Counted from the stretch's first letter, positions 1 to 10,002 are shown. The stretch: DNA of 64,000 nucleotides from Variovorax sp. J22P240 (GCF_030316855.1 NZ_JASZYR010000005.1:310001-374000); one strand, 5' to 3'. Translations and numbers: made by a program. Notes: generated by a model not told the origin, from the letters alone.

Positions 1-1152
1 GAGCTGATGCGGCTGAAGCAGGGCATCGCCATTGCCGGCACTCACGGCAAGACCACGACGACGAGCCTGGTCGCGAGCGTGCTCGCGGCCGCCGGGCTCG
101 ATCCGACCTTCGTGATCGGCGGCCGGCTCAACAGCGCGGGCGCCAATGCGCAACTCGGCAGCGGCGACTACATCGTGGTCGAGGCCGACGAGTCGGACGC
201 ATCGTTCCTGAACCTGCTGCCCGTGATGGCGGTGGTCACGAACATCGACGCCGACCACATGGAGACCTACGGGCACGATTTCGCGAAACTCAAGAAGGCC
301 TTCGTCGACTTCCTGCATCGCATGCCCTTCTACGGCGTCGCGATCCTGTGCACCGACGATCCTGCCGTGCGCGAGATCGTCACGGAAGTGTCGTGCCCGG
401 TGACGAGCTACGGCTTCGGCGAGGACGCCCAGGTGCGCGCGGTCAATGTGCGCGCAGTGGGTTCGCAGATGCACTTCACCGCGCAGCGCCGCAACGGCGT
501 GACGTTGCCGGACCTGGACATCGTGCTGAACCTGCCCGGCGAGCACAACGTGCGCAATGCGCTGTCGGTGATCGCGGTGGCGGTCGAGCTCGGTGTGCCC
601 GATGAGGCGGTGCAGCACGGCCTCGCCGACTTCAAGGGCGTGGGCCGGCGCTTCCAGCGCTATGGCGAAGTCCCGTCGCACGACGCGGGCAGCTTCACGC
701 TGATCGACGACTATGGCCACCATCCAGTCGAGATGGCGGCGACGATCGCCGCCGCGCGCGGTGCCTTCCCGGGCCGGCGCCTGATGCTGGCCTTCCAGCC
801 GCACCGCTTCACGCGCACGCGGGACTGCTTCGAGGACTTCGTGAAGGTCATCGGGCAGGCCGATGCGGTGCTGCTGGGCGAGGTCTACGCGGCCGGCGAA
901 GCGCCGATCGTGGCGGCGGACGGCCGCTCGCTGGCGCGCGCCCTGCGCGTGGCGGGCAAGGTCGAGCCCGTGTTCGTCGACGAAATCGCCGCGATGCCTC
1001 AGGCGATCCTGGACAACGCGCGCGAGGGTGACGTCGTGATCTGCATGGGCGCGGGTTCGATCGGCGCCGTGCCCGCGAAAGTGGTTGAACTGGGTGGCGC
1101 CACGGTGCCTCCGAAATCAGAGCGCCCGACGGGCGAAGGGAGGGCGCTGTGA
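1..1152 (+). CDS. murC: UDP-N-acetylmuramate--L-alanine ligase MurC (5' end outside window)
   Basis: Cytoplasmic Mur ligase that adds L-Ala to UDP-MurNAc using ATP, the first amino-acid step of peptidoglycan precursor synthesis. The frame is open from base 1, so the N-terminal UDP-binding domain (roughly the first 100 residues) lies outside the window. The ATP-binding P-loop GTHGKTTTT is visible at the start, followed by the central-domain EADESDASF motif, the [11 protein letters not shown] stretch and the C-terminal DDYGHHPVE and FQPHRFTR motifs. Its TGA overlaps the GTG start of ddlB by four bases, so the two genes are probably translationally coupled. This gene order is the standard betaproteobacterial dcw cluster. 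The assignment is firm; only the missing 5' end is unknown. Confidence 0.96.
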   Translation, partial: ELMRLKQGIAIAGTHGKTTTTSLVASVLAAAGLDPTFVIGGRLNSAGANAQLGSGDYIVVEADESDASFLNLLPVMAVVTNIDADHMETYGHDFAKLKKAFVDFLHRMPFYGVAILCTDDPAVREIVTEVSCPVTSYGFGEDAQVRAVNVRAVGSQMHFTAQRRNGVTLPDLDIVLNLPGEHNVRNALSVIAVAVELGVPDEAVQHGLADFKGVGRRFQRYGEVPSHDAGSFTLIDDYGHHPVEMAATIAAARGAFPGRRLMLAFQPHRFTRTRDCFEDFVKVIGQADAVLLGEVYAAGEAPIVAADGRSLARALRVAGKVEPVFVDEIAAMPQAILDNAREGDVVICMGAGSIGAVPAKVVELGGATVPPKSERPTGEGRAL

Positions 1153-2132
1153 GCCTTGTGGATCCCAAGGGCTTCGGCAAGGTCGCCGTCCTTTTTGGCG
1201 GCAGTTCGGCCGAACGCGAGATCTCCATCATGTCCGGCACGGGCGTGCTCGAGGCGTTGCGATCGCGCGGCGTCGACGCGCATGCCTTCGACCCGGCAGA
1301 GCGTGAGCTGAGCGAACTCAAGCGCGAGGGCTTCGCGCGCTGCTTCGTCGTGCTGCACGGCCGCCATGGCGAAGATGGCACGGTGCAGGGCGCGCTCGAA
1401 CTGCTCGGCATTCCGTACACCGGATCCGGCGTGATGGCGTCGAGCGTGGCGATGGACAAGGTCATGACCAAGCGCATCTGGCACGCCGACGGCTTGCCGA
1501 CCCCGCGCTATGTGCGGCTGGCCTTCGACCAGCAAAGCCGCGAGCAGATCAACGCCGTCCCCGACGTGCTGGGCCTGCCGCTGATCGTGAAGCCGCCGCG
1601 CGAGGGCTCATCCATTGGCGTGACGAAGGTGGTCGGGTACTCGCAGATGCAGGACGCCGTCTCGCTCGCGATCCGCTACGACGCCGATGTGCTCTGCGAG
1701 GAATTCATCGAGGGCGAGGAAGTCACCTGTGCCGTGCTGGGCAGCGGCCTGGACGCCGTCGCGCTGCCGGTGGTGCGCATCGCCGCACCCGAAGGCGCCT
1801 ATGACTACCAGAACAAGTACTTCACCGACGACGTGAAGTACCACTGCCCGAGCGGCCTGCCGGCCGACGAGGAGCATGAGATCAGGCGCATCACGCTGGC
1901 GGCCTACCACCAGCTCGGTTGCCGCGGCTGGGGGCGCGCCGATCTGATGATCCGCGCCAGCGACCGCAAGCCTTTCCTGCTGGAGATGAACACATCGCCG
2001 GGCATGACCTCGCACTCGCTGGTGCCCATGTCGGCGCGCGCGGCAGGCATCGGCTACGAGGACCTGTGCCTGCGCGTGCTCGCCACCGCGACGCTGGATT
2101 CCGGCTCTGGACTGAAAGAGGCCAGCCCGTGA
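1149..2132 (+). CDS. ddlB: D-alanine--D-alanine ligase DdlB
   Basis: ATP-grasp ligase that joins two D-Ala for the pentapeptide stem. It is 327 residues, slightly longer than E. coli DdlB (306). Seen: N-terminal [13 protein letters not shown], the LHGRHGEDG substrate motif, [11 protein letters not shown] in the ATP-grasp domain, and the C-terminal [17 protein letters not shown] metal/ATP-binding signature. A GTG start at 1149 is chosen because it overlaps the murC stop (GTGA) and gives the expected N-terminus. The downstream ftsQ start overlaps the ddlB stop in the same way. Nothing looks damaged. Confidence 0.96.
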   Translation: MSLVDPKGFGKVAVLFGGSSAEREISIMSGTGVLEALRSRGVDAHAFDPAERELSELKREGFARCFVVLHGRHGEDGTVQGALELLGIPYTGSGVMASSVAMDKVMTKRIWHADGLPTPRYVRLAFDQQSREQINAVPDVLGLPLIVKPPREGSSIGVTKVVGYSQMQDAVSLAIRYDADVLCEEFIEGEEVTCAVLGSGLDAVALPVVRIAAPEGAYDYQNKYFTDDVKYHCPSGLPADEEHEIRRITLAAYHQLGCRGWGRADLMIRASDRKPFLLEMNTSPGMTSHSLVPMSARAAGIGYEDLCLRVLATATLDSGSGLKEASP

Positions 2133-2911
2133 GCGACAGCATCCCCGTGCCCTTCGACGTCAAGCTGATGAACGTGACCGCGACACTGGTGTTCGCGCTG
2201 TTCGCGCTCACCCTGCTGGCTGCGGGTGCATGGTGGGTGCTGCGCCAGCCTTTCTTCCCGCTTGCCGGCATCAAGGTGGACGGCGAGGTCACGCACAACA
2301 ACGTCGTCACGCTGCGCGCCAATGTCGCACCGCAGCTGGCGGGCAACTTCTTCACGGTCGACCTGGCGCGCGCGCGCACCGCCTTCGAGACGGTGCCCTG
2401 GGTGCGCAAGGCGGTCGTGCGCCGCGAGTTCCCGAACAAGTTGCGTGCCACGCTGACCGAGCATGTGCCTGTCGCGCATTGGGGCGACGAAGCCGGCTCG
2501 AAGCTCATCAACGGCTTCGGCGAAGTCTTCGAGGCCAATGTGGCGGAGGTGGACGACCGTCTCCCTCACCTCGACGGACCGACCGAACAGGCGGGCCAGG
2601 TGCTGGGCATGTACCGGGTGCTCGCGCCGCTGTTCCAGCCCTACGACCTGTCGATCGAAGAGTTGAGCCTGTCGAGCCGCGGCAGTTGGCGGGCGGTGCT
2701 CGATTCGGGGGCCGTCATCGAACTGGGGCGCGGGCAGGGCGACGAGGTCGCCGCCCGCACGCAGCGTTTTCTGCGGACCGTGACGCCGGTGGCGAGCCAG
2801 TACGGGCGCACGGTTGCGGCGGTCGAGGGTGCCGACTTGCGGCACAACGAGGGTTACGCGCTGCGGCTGCGCGGCGTCACCACGGTCGTTCCCGACCCCA
2901 AGAAGAAATAG
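2129..2911 (+). CDS. ftsQ: Cell division protein FtsQ
   Basis: Bitopic inner-membrane divisome protein that bridges cytoplasmic and periplasmic division factors (FtsB/FtsL partners). It is 260 residues. A short cytoplasmic tail is followed by one membrane helix at about residues 13-38. A POTRA-type domain then begins near [10 protein letters not shown] and contains the [16 protein letters not shown] and [13 protein letters not shown] segments typical of FtsQ. A beta domain and a basic tail ending PDPKKK close the protein. The GTG start at 2129 overlaps the ddlB TGA. Seventeen bases separate the stop from ftsA. Clear member of the dcw operon. Confidence 0.95.
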   Translation: MSDSIPVPFDVKLMNVTATLVFALFALTLLAAGAWWVLRQPFFPLAGIKVDGEVTHNNVVTLRANVAPQLAGNFFTVDLARARTAFETVPWVRKAVVRREFPNKLRATLTEHVPVAHWGDEAGSKLINGFGEVFEANVAEVDDRLPHLDGPTEQAGQVLGMYRVLAPLFQPYDLSIEELSLSSRGSWRAVLDSGAVIELGRGQGDEVAARTQRFLRTVTPVASQYGRTVAAVEGADLRHNEGYALRLRGVTTVVPDPKKK

Positions 2912-2928
2912 CGATTAGAGGAAGATTC

Positions 2929-4158
2929 ATGTCCAAAGAGTACAAAGATCTCGTTGTCGGCCTCGACATCGGCACCGCCAAGGTGATGGCGGTGGTAGCC
3001 GAGGTGCAGTCCAACGGCGAGCTCAAACTGGCCGGTCTCGGCATCGCCCCGAGCAACGGGCTCAAGCGCGGCGTGGTGGTGAACATCGACGCCACGGTGC
3101 AGAGCATCCAGCAGGCGCTCAAGGAAGCCGAGCTGATGGCCGACTGCAAGATCAGCCGTGTCTACACCGGTATCACCGGCAGCCACATCCGTGGCATCAA
3201 TTCGAGCGGCATGGTCGCGGTCAAGGACAGGGAAGTCACGCCAGCCGATGTAGCCCGCGTGGTCGAGACGGCGCGCGCGATCAACATCTCCAGCGACCAG
3301 CGCTTGCTGCTGGTCGAGCCGCAGGAATTCGTGATCGACGGCCAGGACGTGAAGGAGCCGATCGGCATGAGCGGCATGCGCCTGGAAGCGAAGGTGCACA
3401 TCGTCACCGGCGCGCAGAGCGCGGCCGAGAACATCATCAAGTGTGTGCGCCGCTGCGGGCTCGAGGTCGACCAGCTGATGCTGAATCCGCTGGCTTCCAG
3501 CCAGGCCGTGCTGACCGAGGACGAGCGAGAGCTCGGCGTGGTGCTGGTCGATATCGGTGCCGGCACGACGGACGTCGCGATCTTCACCAACGGCGCGATC
3601 CGACACACGGCCGTGATCCCGATCGCCGGGGACCTGATCACCAGCGACATCGCAATGGCGCTGCGCACGCCGACCAAGGACGCCGAAGACATCAAGGTCG
3701 AGAACGGCTATGCGAAGCAGCTGCTGGCCGATCCTGACACGCAGGTCGAAGTGCCGGGCCTCGGCGACCGCGGCCCGCGCATGCTGAGCAAGCAGGCGCT
3801 GGCCGGCGTGATCGAGCCGCGCATCGAGGAGATCTTCTCGCTCGTCCAGCAGGTGATCCGCGAGTCGGGCTATGAAGAAGTGCTCTCTTCGGGCGTGGTG
3901 CTCACCGGCGGCAGCGCGGTGATGCCCGGGATGGTCGAGTTGGGCGAAGACATCTTCCTGAAGCCCGTGCGTCGCGGCATCCCGAAGTATTCGAGTGCGC
4001 TGTCGGACATGGTCGCCCAGCCGCGCGCCGCGACCGTGATGGGCCTGCTCGAGGAAGCGCGCTACGCACGCCTGCGCGGCTTCAAGGTTGCACAAAAGAA
4101 CGGTTCCGTGAAGACGGCTTTTGGCCGCTTCAAGGACTTCATCGTGGGGAACTTTTGA
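2929..4158 (+). CDS. ftsA: Cell division protein FtsA
   Basis: Actin-like ATPase that tethers FtsZ to the membrane and recruits later divisome proteins. It is 409 residues, close to the usual ~420. Seen: phosphate-1 motif VVGLDIGTAKVMAVV near the N-terminus, phosphate-2 LVDIGAGTTDVAIF, adenosine motif SSGVVLTGGSAVMPG, and a C-terminal amphipathic segment ending FGRFKDFIVGNF that serves as the membrane-targeting helix. The start ATG at 2929 has AGAGGAAG upstream as ribosome site. Unlike the tightly overlapped genes before it, ftsA is followed by a 265-base gap that holds a dispersed repeat before ftsZ. Confidence 0.97.
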   Translation: MSKEYKDLVVGLDIGTAKVMAVVAEVQSNGELKLAGLGIAPSNGLKRGVVVNIDATVQSIQQALKEAELMADCKISRVYTGITGSHIRGINSSGMVAVKDREVTPADVARVVETARAINISSDQRLLLVEPQEFVIDGQDVKEPIGMSGMRLEAKVHIVTGAQSAAENIIKCVRRCGLEVDQLMLNPLASSQAVLTEDERELGVVLVDIGAGTTDVAIFTNGAIRHTAVIPIAGDLITSDIAMALRTPTKDAEDIKVENGYAKQLLADPDTQVEVPGLGDRGPRMLSKQALAGVIEPRIEEIFSLVQQVIRESGYEEVLSSGVVLTGGSAVMPGMVELGEDIFLKPVRRGIPKYSSALSDMVAQPRAATVMGLLEEARYARLRGFKVAQKNGSVKTAFGRFKDFIVGNF

Positions 4159-4160
4159 TG

Positions 4161-4252
4161 ACCCCCAGGCTTGCCCACTGCGTGTGGCCGCCCACCCCCT
4201 TGCAGGGGGCAACGCCGGCGGACCGGCGGAGCCGGATCCATGGCGTTTCTGG
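4161..4252 (+). repeat. Dispersed intergenic repeat, copy A (ftsA-ftsZ gap)
   Basis: About 92 bases starting CCCCCAGGCTTGC, with an internal CCCCCT...AGGGGG inverted pair and ending CGGCGGAGCCGGATCC...GTTTCTGG. The same architecture recurs near 23.6, 37.1, 38.7 (half), 46.1 and 51.4 kb. This copy is more diverged in its middle than copies B and C. The rest of the gap (4253-4423) holds the ftsZ leader with an AAGGAG ribosome site; I see no gene in it. Confidence 0.85.
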
Positions 4253-4423
4253 AATGGGGGCGCTGCGATGAATGCTTTTCCCCTTTGGCTGGCCCGTGCC
4301 GGGCCGCCGCGTCATTTCAACGAGCGATGGCGACGAACAGGTCCACCGCCATAAGCGTTCTCGGTTCCAACAACAAATTCATTCGCAATCAAACGGCAAC
4401 TGCAAATTCAAGGAGTCAGAAAA

Positions 4424-5629
4424 ATGGCTATCGAAATGATCGAGATCGAAGAGTTCAACCAAGGTACGCAGATCAAGGTGATCGGCGTCGGCGGCGGTGG
4501 CGGGAACGCGGTCGCCCACATGATGGAGCGTGGCGTGCAGGGCGTGCAGTTCGTCTGCGCCAACACCGATGCGCAGGCCCTGTCGCGCAGCAATGCGCAC
4601 AAGACCATCCAGCTCGGCACCAACGGGCTGGGCGCCGGCAGCAAGCCCGAGAAGGGCCGCGACGCCGCAGAGGCGGCGATCGACGACATCCGCGAGTCGA
4701 TCGCCGGCGCGCACATGCTGTTCATCACGGCCGGCATGGGCGGCGGCACGGGCACCGGCGCTGCGCCGGTGATCGCGCGCGTCGCCAAGGAAATGGGCAT
4801 CCTCACGGTCGGCGTGGTGACCAAGCCCTTCGATTGGGAAGGCGGCCGCCGCATGACCAATGCCGATGCCGGCCTGGCCGAACTCGAAGCCAACGTCGAT
4901 TCGCTGATCGTCGTGCTCAACGAGAAGCTGCTCGACGTGCTCGGCGAGGACGTCACTCAGGACGAAGCCTTCGCGCATGCCAACGACGTGCTCAAGAACG
5001 CCGTGGGCGGCATCTCGGAGATCATCAACGAGTACGGCGGCGTGAACGTCGACTTCGAAGACGTGCGCACCGTGATGGGTGAACCCGGCAAGGCCATGAT
5101 GGGCACGGCCGCCGCCAGCGGCCCGGACCGCGCGCGCATCGCCGCCGAGCAGGCCGTGGCCTGCCCGCTGCTCGAAGGCATCGACCTATCGGGCGCCAAG
5201 GGCGTGCTGGTGCTCGTGACCGCGTCGAAGTCCTCGCTCAAGCTGAGCGAATCCAAGCTCGCGATGAACACGATCCGGGCCTACGCCTCGCCTGATGCGC
5301 ACGTGATCTACGGCGCCGCCTACGACGACAACCTCGGCGACGAGATGCGCGTCACCGTGGTCGCGACCGGCCTGTCGCGCCAGGATGCACGCCGTCAGGC
5401 ACCGACGCTCGAAGTCATCCGCACCGGCACCGACAACATCCCTTTCAACGTCCCGACGCTCGGCAGCGGACATGGGCATGCAAGCAGCCAGCCCAACTAC
5501 GACGGCATGGCCGTGCCCAGCGTGTGGCGCACCAATCGCACCATGGCCGCGGCCAAGGTGGACGCGCTGTCGTCGGGCGGCATGGACGATTTCGAGATCC
5601 CGGCCTTCCTCCGTCGCCAAGCCGACTGA
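4424..5629 (+). CDS. ftsZ: Cell division protein FtsZ
   Basis: Tubulin-like GTPase that forms the Z ring at midcell. It is 401 residues. Seen: [13 protein letters not shown] nucleotide loop at the N-terminus, tubulin signature [11 protein letters not shown], the [16 protein letters not shown] region, and the conserved C-terminal peptide [14 protein letters not shown] that binds FtsA and ZipA. A short variable linker precedes the tail. A strong AAGGAG lies ten to fifteen bases before the ATG. The 265-base upstream gap suggests that ftsZ may have its own promoter, as in many proteobacteria, but I could not pick one out reliably. Confidence 0.98.
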   Translation: MAIEMIEIEEFNQGTQIKVIGVGGGGGNAVAHMMERGVQGVQFVCANTDAQALSRSNAHKTIQLGTNGLGAGSKPEKGRDAAEAAIDDIRESIAGAHMLFITAGMGGGTGTGAAPVIARVAKEMGILTVGVVTKPFDWEGGRRMTNADAGLAELEANVDSLIVVLNEKLLDVLGEDVTQDEAFAHANDVLKNAVGGISEIINEYGGVNVDFEDVRTVMGEPGKAMMGTAAASGPDRARIAAEQAVACPLLEGIDLSGAKGVLVLVTASKSSLKLSESKLAMNTIRAYASPDAHVIYGAAYDDNLGDEMRVTVVATGLSRQDARRQAPTLEVIRTGTDNIPFNVPTLGSGHGHASSQPNYDGMAVPSVWRTNRTMAAAKVDALSSGGMDDFEIPAFLRRQAD

Positions 5630-5708
5630 CGGGTTCCCGGTGGAGGCTATTGCGGACATAGCGAGGCGGACGGTGCGCCGGACGCCTCGCGCTTCTAAAA
5701 TCTCGCCC

Positions 5709-6632
5709 GTGCTTCCACAAAGAACCCTCAAATCCATTACCCGTGCGGTAGGCGTCGGCCTGCACAGCGGGCAGCGCGTGGAACTCACGCTCCGGCCGGC
5801 GCCGGTGAACCACGGCATCGTGTTCCGCCGTGTGGACCTGCCCGAACCGGTCGAGATCCCGATGACGGCCGAGGCCGTCACCGACACCCGGCTCGCCTCG
5901 ACCGTGTCGTCGGGCGGCGCCAAGGTGCAGACCGTCGAGCATCTGATGTCGGCCTGCGCAGGCCTCGGCATCGACAATCTGCAGATCGACATCACGGCCG
6001 ACGAGGTGCCAATCCTCGACGGCTCCGCCTCGTCCTTCGTGTTCCTGCTGCAAAGCGCGGGCATCGAACTCCAGAGCGCGCCTCGCCGCTTCATCCGCGT
6101 CACCCGGCCGGTCGAGGTACGCGAGGGAGAGGGCGCCGATGCCAAGTGGGCACGGCTCGACCCGTACCATGGCTTCAAGCTCAGCTTCGAGATCGATTTC
6201 GACCATCGCGTCGTCAACTCGACCGGCCAACGGGTCGAGTTCGACCTCGGCAGCGGCTCCTACAGCCGCGACATCGCGCGCGCACGCACCTTCGGCTTCA
6301 CCAAGGAAGTCGAGTACATGCGGTCGAGGGGACTGGCGCTCGGGGGCGGGCTCGACAACGCGATCGTGATGGACGACACCAAGGTGCTCAATGCGGGCGG
6401 GTTGCGCTACGACGACGAGTTCGTCAAGCACAAGATCCTGGACGCGATGGGCGACCTCTACGTCATCGGGCAGCCGCTCCTGGCCGCCTATAGCGCCTTC
6501 CGCTCGGGCCATGCGCTCAACAACAAGCTGCTGCGCGAACTGCTCGCGCACGACGACGCCCACGAGATCGTGACCTTCGACGATGAGAAGCGCGCACCGG
6601 TCGGCTTCGCCGAAGTCGCCCGCGCCTGGTAG
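5709..6632 (+). CDS. lpxC: UDP-3-O-acyl-N-acetylglucosamine deacetylase LpxC
   Basis: Zinc amidase that commits UDP-acyl-GlcNAc to lipid A synthesis. It is 307 residues, matching the family (~305). The start is GTG at 5709, giving [21 protein letters not shown]; upstream in-frame codons extend into ftsZ in another frame and do not resemble LpxC. Zinc and catalytic residues are visible: His78 in VEHLMSA, His241 and Asp245 in HKILDAMGD, and His268 in GHALNNKL. The [13 protein letters not shown] segment is also typical. It follows ftsZ in the same direction, the usual end of the dcw cluster. Confidence 0.96.
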   Translation: MLPQRTLKSITRAVGVGLHSGQRVELTLRPAPVNHGIVFRRVDLPEPVEIPMTAEAVTDTRLASTVSSGGAKVQTVEHLMSACAGLGIDNLQIDITADEVPILDGSASSFVFLLQSAGIELQSAPRRFIRVTRPVEVREGEGADAKWARLDPYHGFKLSFEIDFDHRVVNSTGQRVEFDLGSGSYSRDIARARTFGFTKEVEYMRSRGLALGGGLDNAIVMDDTKVLNAGGLRYDDEFVKHKILDAMGDLYVIGQPLLAAYSAFRSGHALNNKLLRELLAHDDAHEIVTFDDEKRAPVGFAEVARAW

Positions 6633-6649
6633 CCCGGCCCCTCCATCCG

Positions 6650-6826
6650 ATGCTGATCTTCCGCTGGGCCATCCTGCTGCTGCTGCTCGTGGCCGGGATG
6701 TCTTTCGCGTTCTATGCCGGCACCGGTCAGCTCAAGTACCGCCGCTTCGGCTGGATCGTGCTCAAGTGGACCTTGCTTGCAGCCTTCGGCTTCTTCGCGG
6801 TGCTCATTGCCGAGCGGGCGTTCTAG
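6650..6826 (+). CDS. Small two-helix membrane protein, unknown function
   Basis: Encodes 58 residues beginning [16 protein letters not shown]. Two hydrophobic segments (about residues 3-22 and 36-54) are separated by a polar, basic loop [11 protein letters not shown], which predicts a hairpin in the inner membrane with the loop cytoplasmic. It begins 17 bases after lpxC on the same strand and its TAG interlocks with the ruvC stop on the other strand through a shared CTAG, so it ends exactly where the convergent gene ends. The hydrophobic pattern, loop charge and codon choice look like a real protein. I do not recognise a family. A link to the envelope is only inferred from its position. Confidence 0.7.
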   Translation: MLIFRWAILLLLLVAGMSFAFYAGTGQLKYRRFGWIVLKWTLLAAFGFFAVLIAERAF

Positions 6827-7371
6827 CGCGTCCGCCCCTGTCGATACATCCCGCTGGTGCTCCGCCCAAGCGCCGTGGCTTGCCCGAGTCGCGCCATCGA
6901 TGCTCCGACGTGCGCATGCGTGATCGCGATGCCCAGTGCATCGGCCGCATCGCTGCCGGGCACGCCGGGGAGTTGGAGAAGCCGCTTGACCATCTCCTGC
7001 ACCTGCGCCTTGGCGGCGCCTCCATGGCCCGCGACGGCCTGCTTCATCTGCAGGGCCGTGTATTCGGCCACCGTGAGGTTGCTGGTGACCAGCGCGGTGA
7101 TGCAGGCACCGCGCGCCTGGCCCAGCAGCAGCGTGGATTGCGGATTGACGTTGACGAACACGATCTCCACTGCCGCCGCATCGGGCTTGTAGCGCTCGGC
7201 AATCTCGCCGATGCCGTCGAAGAGCACCTTGAGACGCGCAGGAAGTTCGCCGCGTGCCAGGTGCTTGGTGCTGATGGTGCCGCTCGCGACGTAGCGCAGC
7301 GCATGGCCGTCCATGTCGACCACGCCGAAGCCGGTGGTCTGCAGTCCGGGGTCGATGCCGAGGATGCGCAT
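6823..7371 (-). CDS. ruvC: Holliday junction resolvase RuvC
   Basis: Endonuclease that cuts Holliday junctions symmetrically, working with RuvAB in recombination repair. It is 182 residues (E. coli 173). The start is set at [16 protein letters not shown], placing the first catalytic aspartate at Asp7; longer in-frame starts add unrelated sequence. The catalytic Glu lies in [10 protein letters not shown], and the last acidic pair in [16 protein letters not shown]. ruvAB are not beside it in this window. It sits seven bases downstream of the cdsA-like gene and was probably read from the same leftward transcript. Confidence 0.96.
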   Translation of the reverse strand: MRILGIDPGLQTTGFGVVDMDGHALRYVASGTISTKHLARGELPARLKVLFDGIGEIAERYKPDAAAVEIVFVNVNPQSTLLLGQARGACITALVTSNLTVAEYTALQMKQAVAGHGGAAKAQVQEMVKRLLQLPGVPGSDAADALGIAITHAHVGASMARLGQATALGRSTSGMYRQGRTR

Positions 7372-7378
7372 CAGAGGC

Positions 7379-8443
7379 TCACACGTCGAAGTACCAGCGC
7401 ACCGCGTGGAAGAAGACCGGCGCGGCGAAGCAGAGCGCATCGACGCGGTCCAGCAAGCCGTTGGCGCCCGTGACGCCGACACCGCGCCGGCCCCAGTTGG
7501 GGATGCCGCGGTCGCGCTTGAGGGCCTTCATCACGAGATGGCCCATCGAGCCCGCTGCGCAAGCGATCAGTGACATCGCGAGCGCCTGGCCATACTTGAA
7601 CGGGGTGATGAAGGAAAGAAGCGCGCCGACCACGCTCGCGATCGCCATGCCCAGCGCCCAGCTGGTCCAGTTGAAGCTGCGGCTCACGTTCGGTGCAAAG
7701 GGCGGCTGCATGAAGAGCCGGTACCGAGCCTTGGCCAGCCAGCCTTTCGGCGGCTCCGGCAGCGGAGCGCCTTCCACCGGCATGGTCTTGCGGCGCGACA
7801 CCAGGTGCTGCACCAGCATGCACGTCTGCACCACGAACACCAGATAAAAGACAAGGAACGCGTTCTTGCCCTGGTAGCCCGGAAAGGACAGCAGCAGGAG
7901 CGCTGGCACATGGCTCATGCCGTAGACGCAGACCATGATTCCCCATTGCAGCTTGGCATTGCGCTCGAGGAAGTGGCTCGGATCGTCGGCCAGCGCACTC
8001 ACGACCGGAATCGCGAGGAAGACGTACACCGGGATGAACACAGTGAACAAGTCGAAGTGCGCGGTCGCCACCAGCCAGAACTGGATCGGCAGCACGACGA
8101 AGAAGGCCAGGATCAGGCTGCGGTGGTCGCCGCGCCGCGTCGGCGACAGGGTGATGAACTCGCGCAGCGCGAAGAAGGAGATGAGCGCAAAGAGCAGCGT
8201 CGCGACCTTCTCGCCCAGTGCCCAGCCGACCCAGAACACGATCACCATCACCCAGGTCGTGCGCAGCAGCGAGCGGAAATGTTGGAGCTCGCGCTGCCAG
8301 ATCTCGTCGTGAACCGGGTTGCGACGTTCCCTCAAGCTCAGCAGGAACACCGCCGTGCTCACGACGAAGAGCAGCCCGAACACGATGAAGAAGAGCGCGG
8401 CGACCTGATGGGTCGATGAAAGATTGCGGAGGTACTGGTTCAT
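7379..8443 (-). CDS. CdsA-family phosphatidate cytidylyltransferase
   Basis: Predicted inner-membrane enzyme converting phosphatidate and CTP to CDP-diacylglycerol. It is 354 residues with about eight hydrophobic segments (for example [19 protein letters not shown] near the N-terminus). The C-terminal signature reads [14 protein letters not shown] followed by [12 protein letters not shown], which matches the S-x8-KR-x4-K-D-x5-HGG-x2-DR-x-D signature in outline. The HGG element is replaced by TGANG, as in the longer E. coli YnbB-like branch rather than classic CdsA. The plsC stop abuts this ATG directly, so acyltransferase and cytidylyltransferase are coupled, consistent with consecutive steps of phospholipid synthesis. 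Whether it is the main CDP-DAG synthase cannot be told. Confidence 0.8.
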   Translation of the reverse strand: MNQYLRNLSSTHQVAALFFIVFGLLFVVSTAVFLLSLRERRNPVHDEIWQRELQHFRSLLRTTWVMVIVFWVGWALGEKVATLLFALISFFALREFITLSPTRRGDHRSLILAFFVVLPIQFWLVATAHFDLFTVFIPVYVFLAIPVVSALADDPSHFLERNAKLQWGIMVCVYGMSHVPALLLLSFPGYQGKNAFLVFYLVFVVQTCMLVQHLVSRRKTMPVEGAPLPEPPKGWLAKARYRLFMQPPFAPNVSRSFNWTSWALGMAIASVVGALLSFITPFKYGQALAMSLIACAAGSMGHLVMKALKRDRGIPNWGRRGVGVTGANGLLDRVDALCFAAPVFFHAVRWYFDV

Positions 8444-9232
8444 CTAGACCTCACGCAGCGCAACCACCGCCTCGCGAGCCCGATCGAGAAAGGGACGGCG
8501 CTCTTCACCTTCTTCCAGCTGGATCGGCGCGCCGAAGGTGACCGAGCAGAGGATTGGCACCGGCACCACTTCGCCCTTGGGCATGACGCGTTGGACGTTG
8601 TCGATCCAGGCCGGCACGAGCACCGCTTCGGGGAACATCTGCGCAAGCGTGAAGAGGCCCGACTTGAATTTCTGCGGCATGCCCGTGTGGCCGCGCGTGC
8701 CTTCGGGAAAGATGATGATCGAGTCGCCGCTTTGCAGGGCCTCGATCAGGGGCTGCAGTGGCGCGAGTGCTTCGAGGCTGCCGGGCGTCGCGGCCGCTAC
8801 GGGCTCAGCGGCCGGCTGCGACAGCGGCAGCTCGCCCTGTGACGTCCATGGCTCGACGGGCGCCGGGTCCGGCGGCGGGACGTCGTCGAACGACGGTTCG
8901 ATGCGCTCGGCAGGTGGCTGCGCAGGCGGGGCGGGAGGCACCACCGGCGCACCGCCACCCCGCTCGACGTAGATCGCGTTGAAGACCTCAGTCGTGATCC
9001 AGCGCTTGAAGGGCGTATTGGCCCAGTAGTCGCGCGCGGCGATCGGGCGCGTGATGCCGCGCAGTTCCTCGGGCAGGGCTGCCCAGATCATGACGAGATC
9101 CAGATGGCTTTGGTGATTGGCGAAGTAGATCCGCTGTTCGGCCTTGGGCGGGCAGCCCCACCACCGCGCCTGGGCGCCGGTGAGCAACCGGATCAAGGCC
9201 AGCAATCCCCACCCCGTGAACTTGGCAAGCAT
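8444..9232 (-). CDS. 1-acyl-sn-glycerol-3-phosphate acyltransferase (PlsC type)
   Basis: Membrane acyltransferase making phosphatidate from lysophosphatidate. It is 262 residues, with start MLAKFTGWGLLALIRLL at 9232. Catalytic block I is NHQSHLDLVM and block III is IIFPEGTRGHTG. Between the usual YVERG and the LIEALQSGDSIIIFPEG strand lies an unusual insert of roughly 50 residues. It is rich in Pro, Ala and Glu, begins GGGAPVVPPAPPAQPPAER, and is absent from typical PlsC. All catalytic motifs flank it intact. The stop is immediately followed by the cytidylyltransferase ATG on the same strand. Confidence 0.88.
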   Translation of the reverse strand: MLAKFTGWGLLALIRLLTGAQARWWGCPPKAEQRIYFANHQSHLDLVMIWAALPEELRGITRPIAARDYWANTPFKRWITTEVFNAIYVERGGGAPVVPPAPPAQPPAERIEPSFDDVPPPDPAPVEPWTSQGELPLSQPAAEPVAAATPGSLEALAPLQPLIEALQSGDSIIIFPEGTRGHTGMPQKFKSGLFTLAQMFPEAVLVPAWIDNVQRVMPKGEVVPVPILCSVTFGAPIQLEEGEERRPFLDRAREAVVALREV

Positions 9233-9252
9233 GAAGCTGATGATAGGTTGAG

Positions 9253-10002
9253 CTAAGGCAGTTCGGCGGCTGGCATCCGCGCCACGATCGTGGCCGACCG
9301 GCTGGCGAGATAGCTGGAGCCCAGTCGGCGTTCGAAGGATTTCGGACTGGGCAGCATCACGGCGAGCCGTGCCGCCTCGCTGACGGTGAGCCGGGAAGCA
9401 GGCTTCCTGAAGTAGTGCTGGGCGGCTGCCTCGGCACCGAAGATGCCTTCGCCCCATTCCACATTGTTGAGGTAGATCTCCAGAATGCGCTGCTTGCTCA
9501 GCATCACTTCGAGCGCCATGGTGAGCACCAGCTCCTGGCCTTTGCGAAGCAGCGTGCGTTCGCCGGAGAGCAGCAGGTTCTTGGCCAGTTGCTGGGTGAT
9601 GGTCGAGCCGCCGCGCAGCTGGGGCGCGCGTGGCTCCTTGCCCCGCGCGCGCATCTGGGCGGCGCGCCGGGCGGCGATTTCCTCGGCCTTGGCGTTGCGC
9701 TGGCGGGCGCGCTCGATGGCTTCCCATTCCACGCCCTGGTGGTAGATGAATTCGCCGTCCTCGCTGGCGATCACGGCGCGCTTGAGCGAGTCGGAGATCT
9801 GCGCATACGGGACCCATTGCTGCTTCCAGTCGCGCTCGCCGTTGCTGCGTCCATGGACGGCGACCTGCCATGCCTCGGAGCGCTGGAATGCAGTGGATTC
9901 GGGATCGATGGCCGCCATCGCGGCGATCCGCAGGATGAAGAAGAGCTCGAGCGCGAAGGCCGCGATCAGCAGGCAGCCCAGCCAGCGAAGAAGGGGCTTC
10001 AC
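9253..10002 (-). CDS. mtgA: Monofunctional peptidoglycan glycosyltransferase MtgA
   Basis: GT51 enzyme polymerising lipid II into glycan strands at the inner membrane. It is 249 residues with one N-terminal membrane helix (LLRWLGCLLIAAFALELFF). GT51 motifs: IASEDGEFIYHQG (the catalytic Glu lies in ASEDGEF), GGSTITQQLAKNLLLSGERT, KQRILEIYLNNVEWGEGIFG and AARLAVMLPSPKSF. A stretch of charged residues (ERARQRNAKAEEIAARRA) expands the loop between motifs I and II. The GTG start overlaps the aroE TGA. No transpeptidase domain is present, so it is monofunctional. Confidence 0.94.
   Translation of the reverse strand: MKPLLRWLGCLLIAAFALELFFILRIAAMAAIDPESTAFQRSEAWQVAVHGRSNGERDWKQQWVPYAQISDSLKRAVIASEDGEFIYHQGVEWEAIERARQRNAKAEEIAARRAAQMRARGKEPRAPQLRGGSTITQQLAKNLLLSGERTLLRKGQELVLTMALEVMLSKQRILEIYLNNVEWGEGIFGAEAAAQHYFRKPASRLTVSEAARLAVMLPSPKSFERRLGSSYLASRSATIVARMPAAELP

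Noticed and set aside
2230..2928. N-terminal extension of ftsA upstream of 2929
   Set aside because: The extended frame runs through ftsQ in a different frame and gives Arg-rich sequence; FtsA begins MSKEYKDLVVGLDIG.
4268..4354. Short frame MNAFPLWLARAG in the ftsA-ftsZ gap
   Set aside because: No ribosome site, Arg/Pro-rich end, and overlap with repeat-flanking DNA; no support as a gene.
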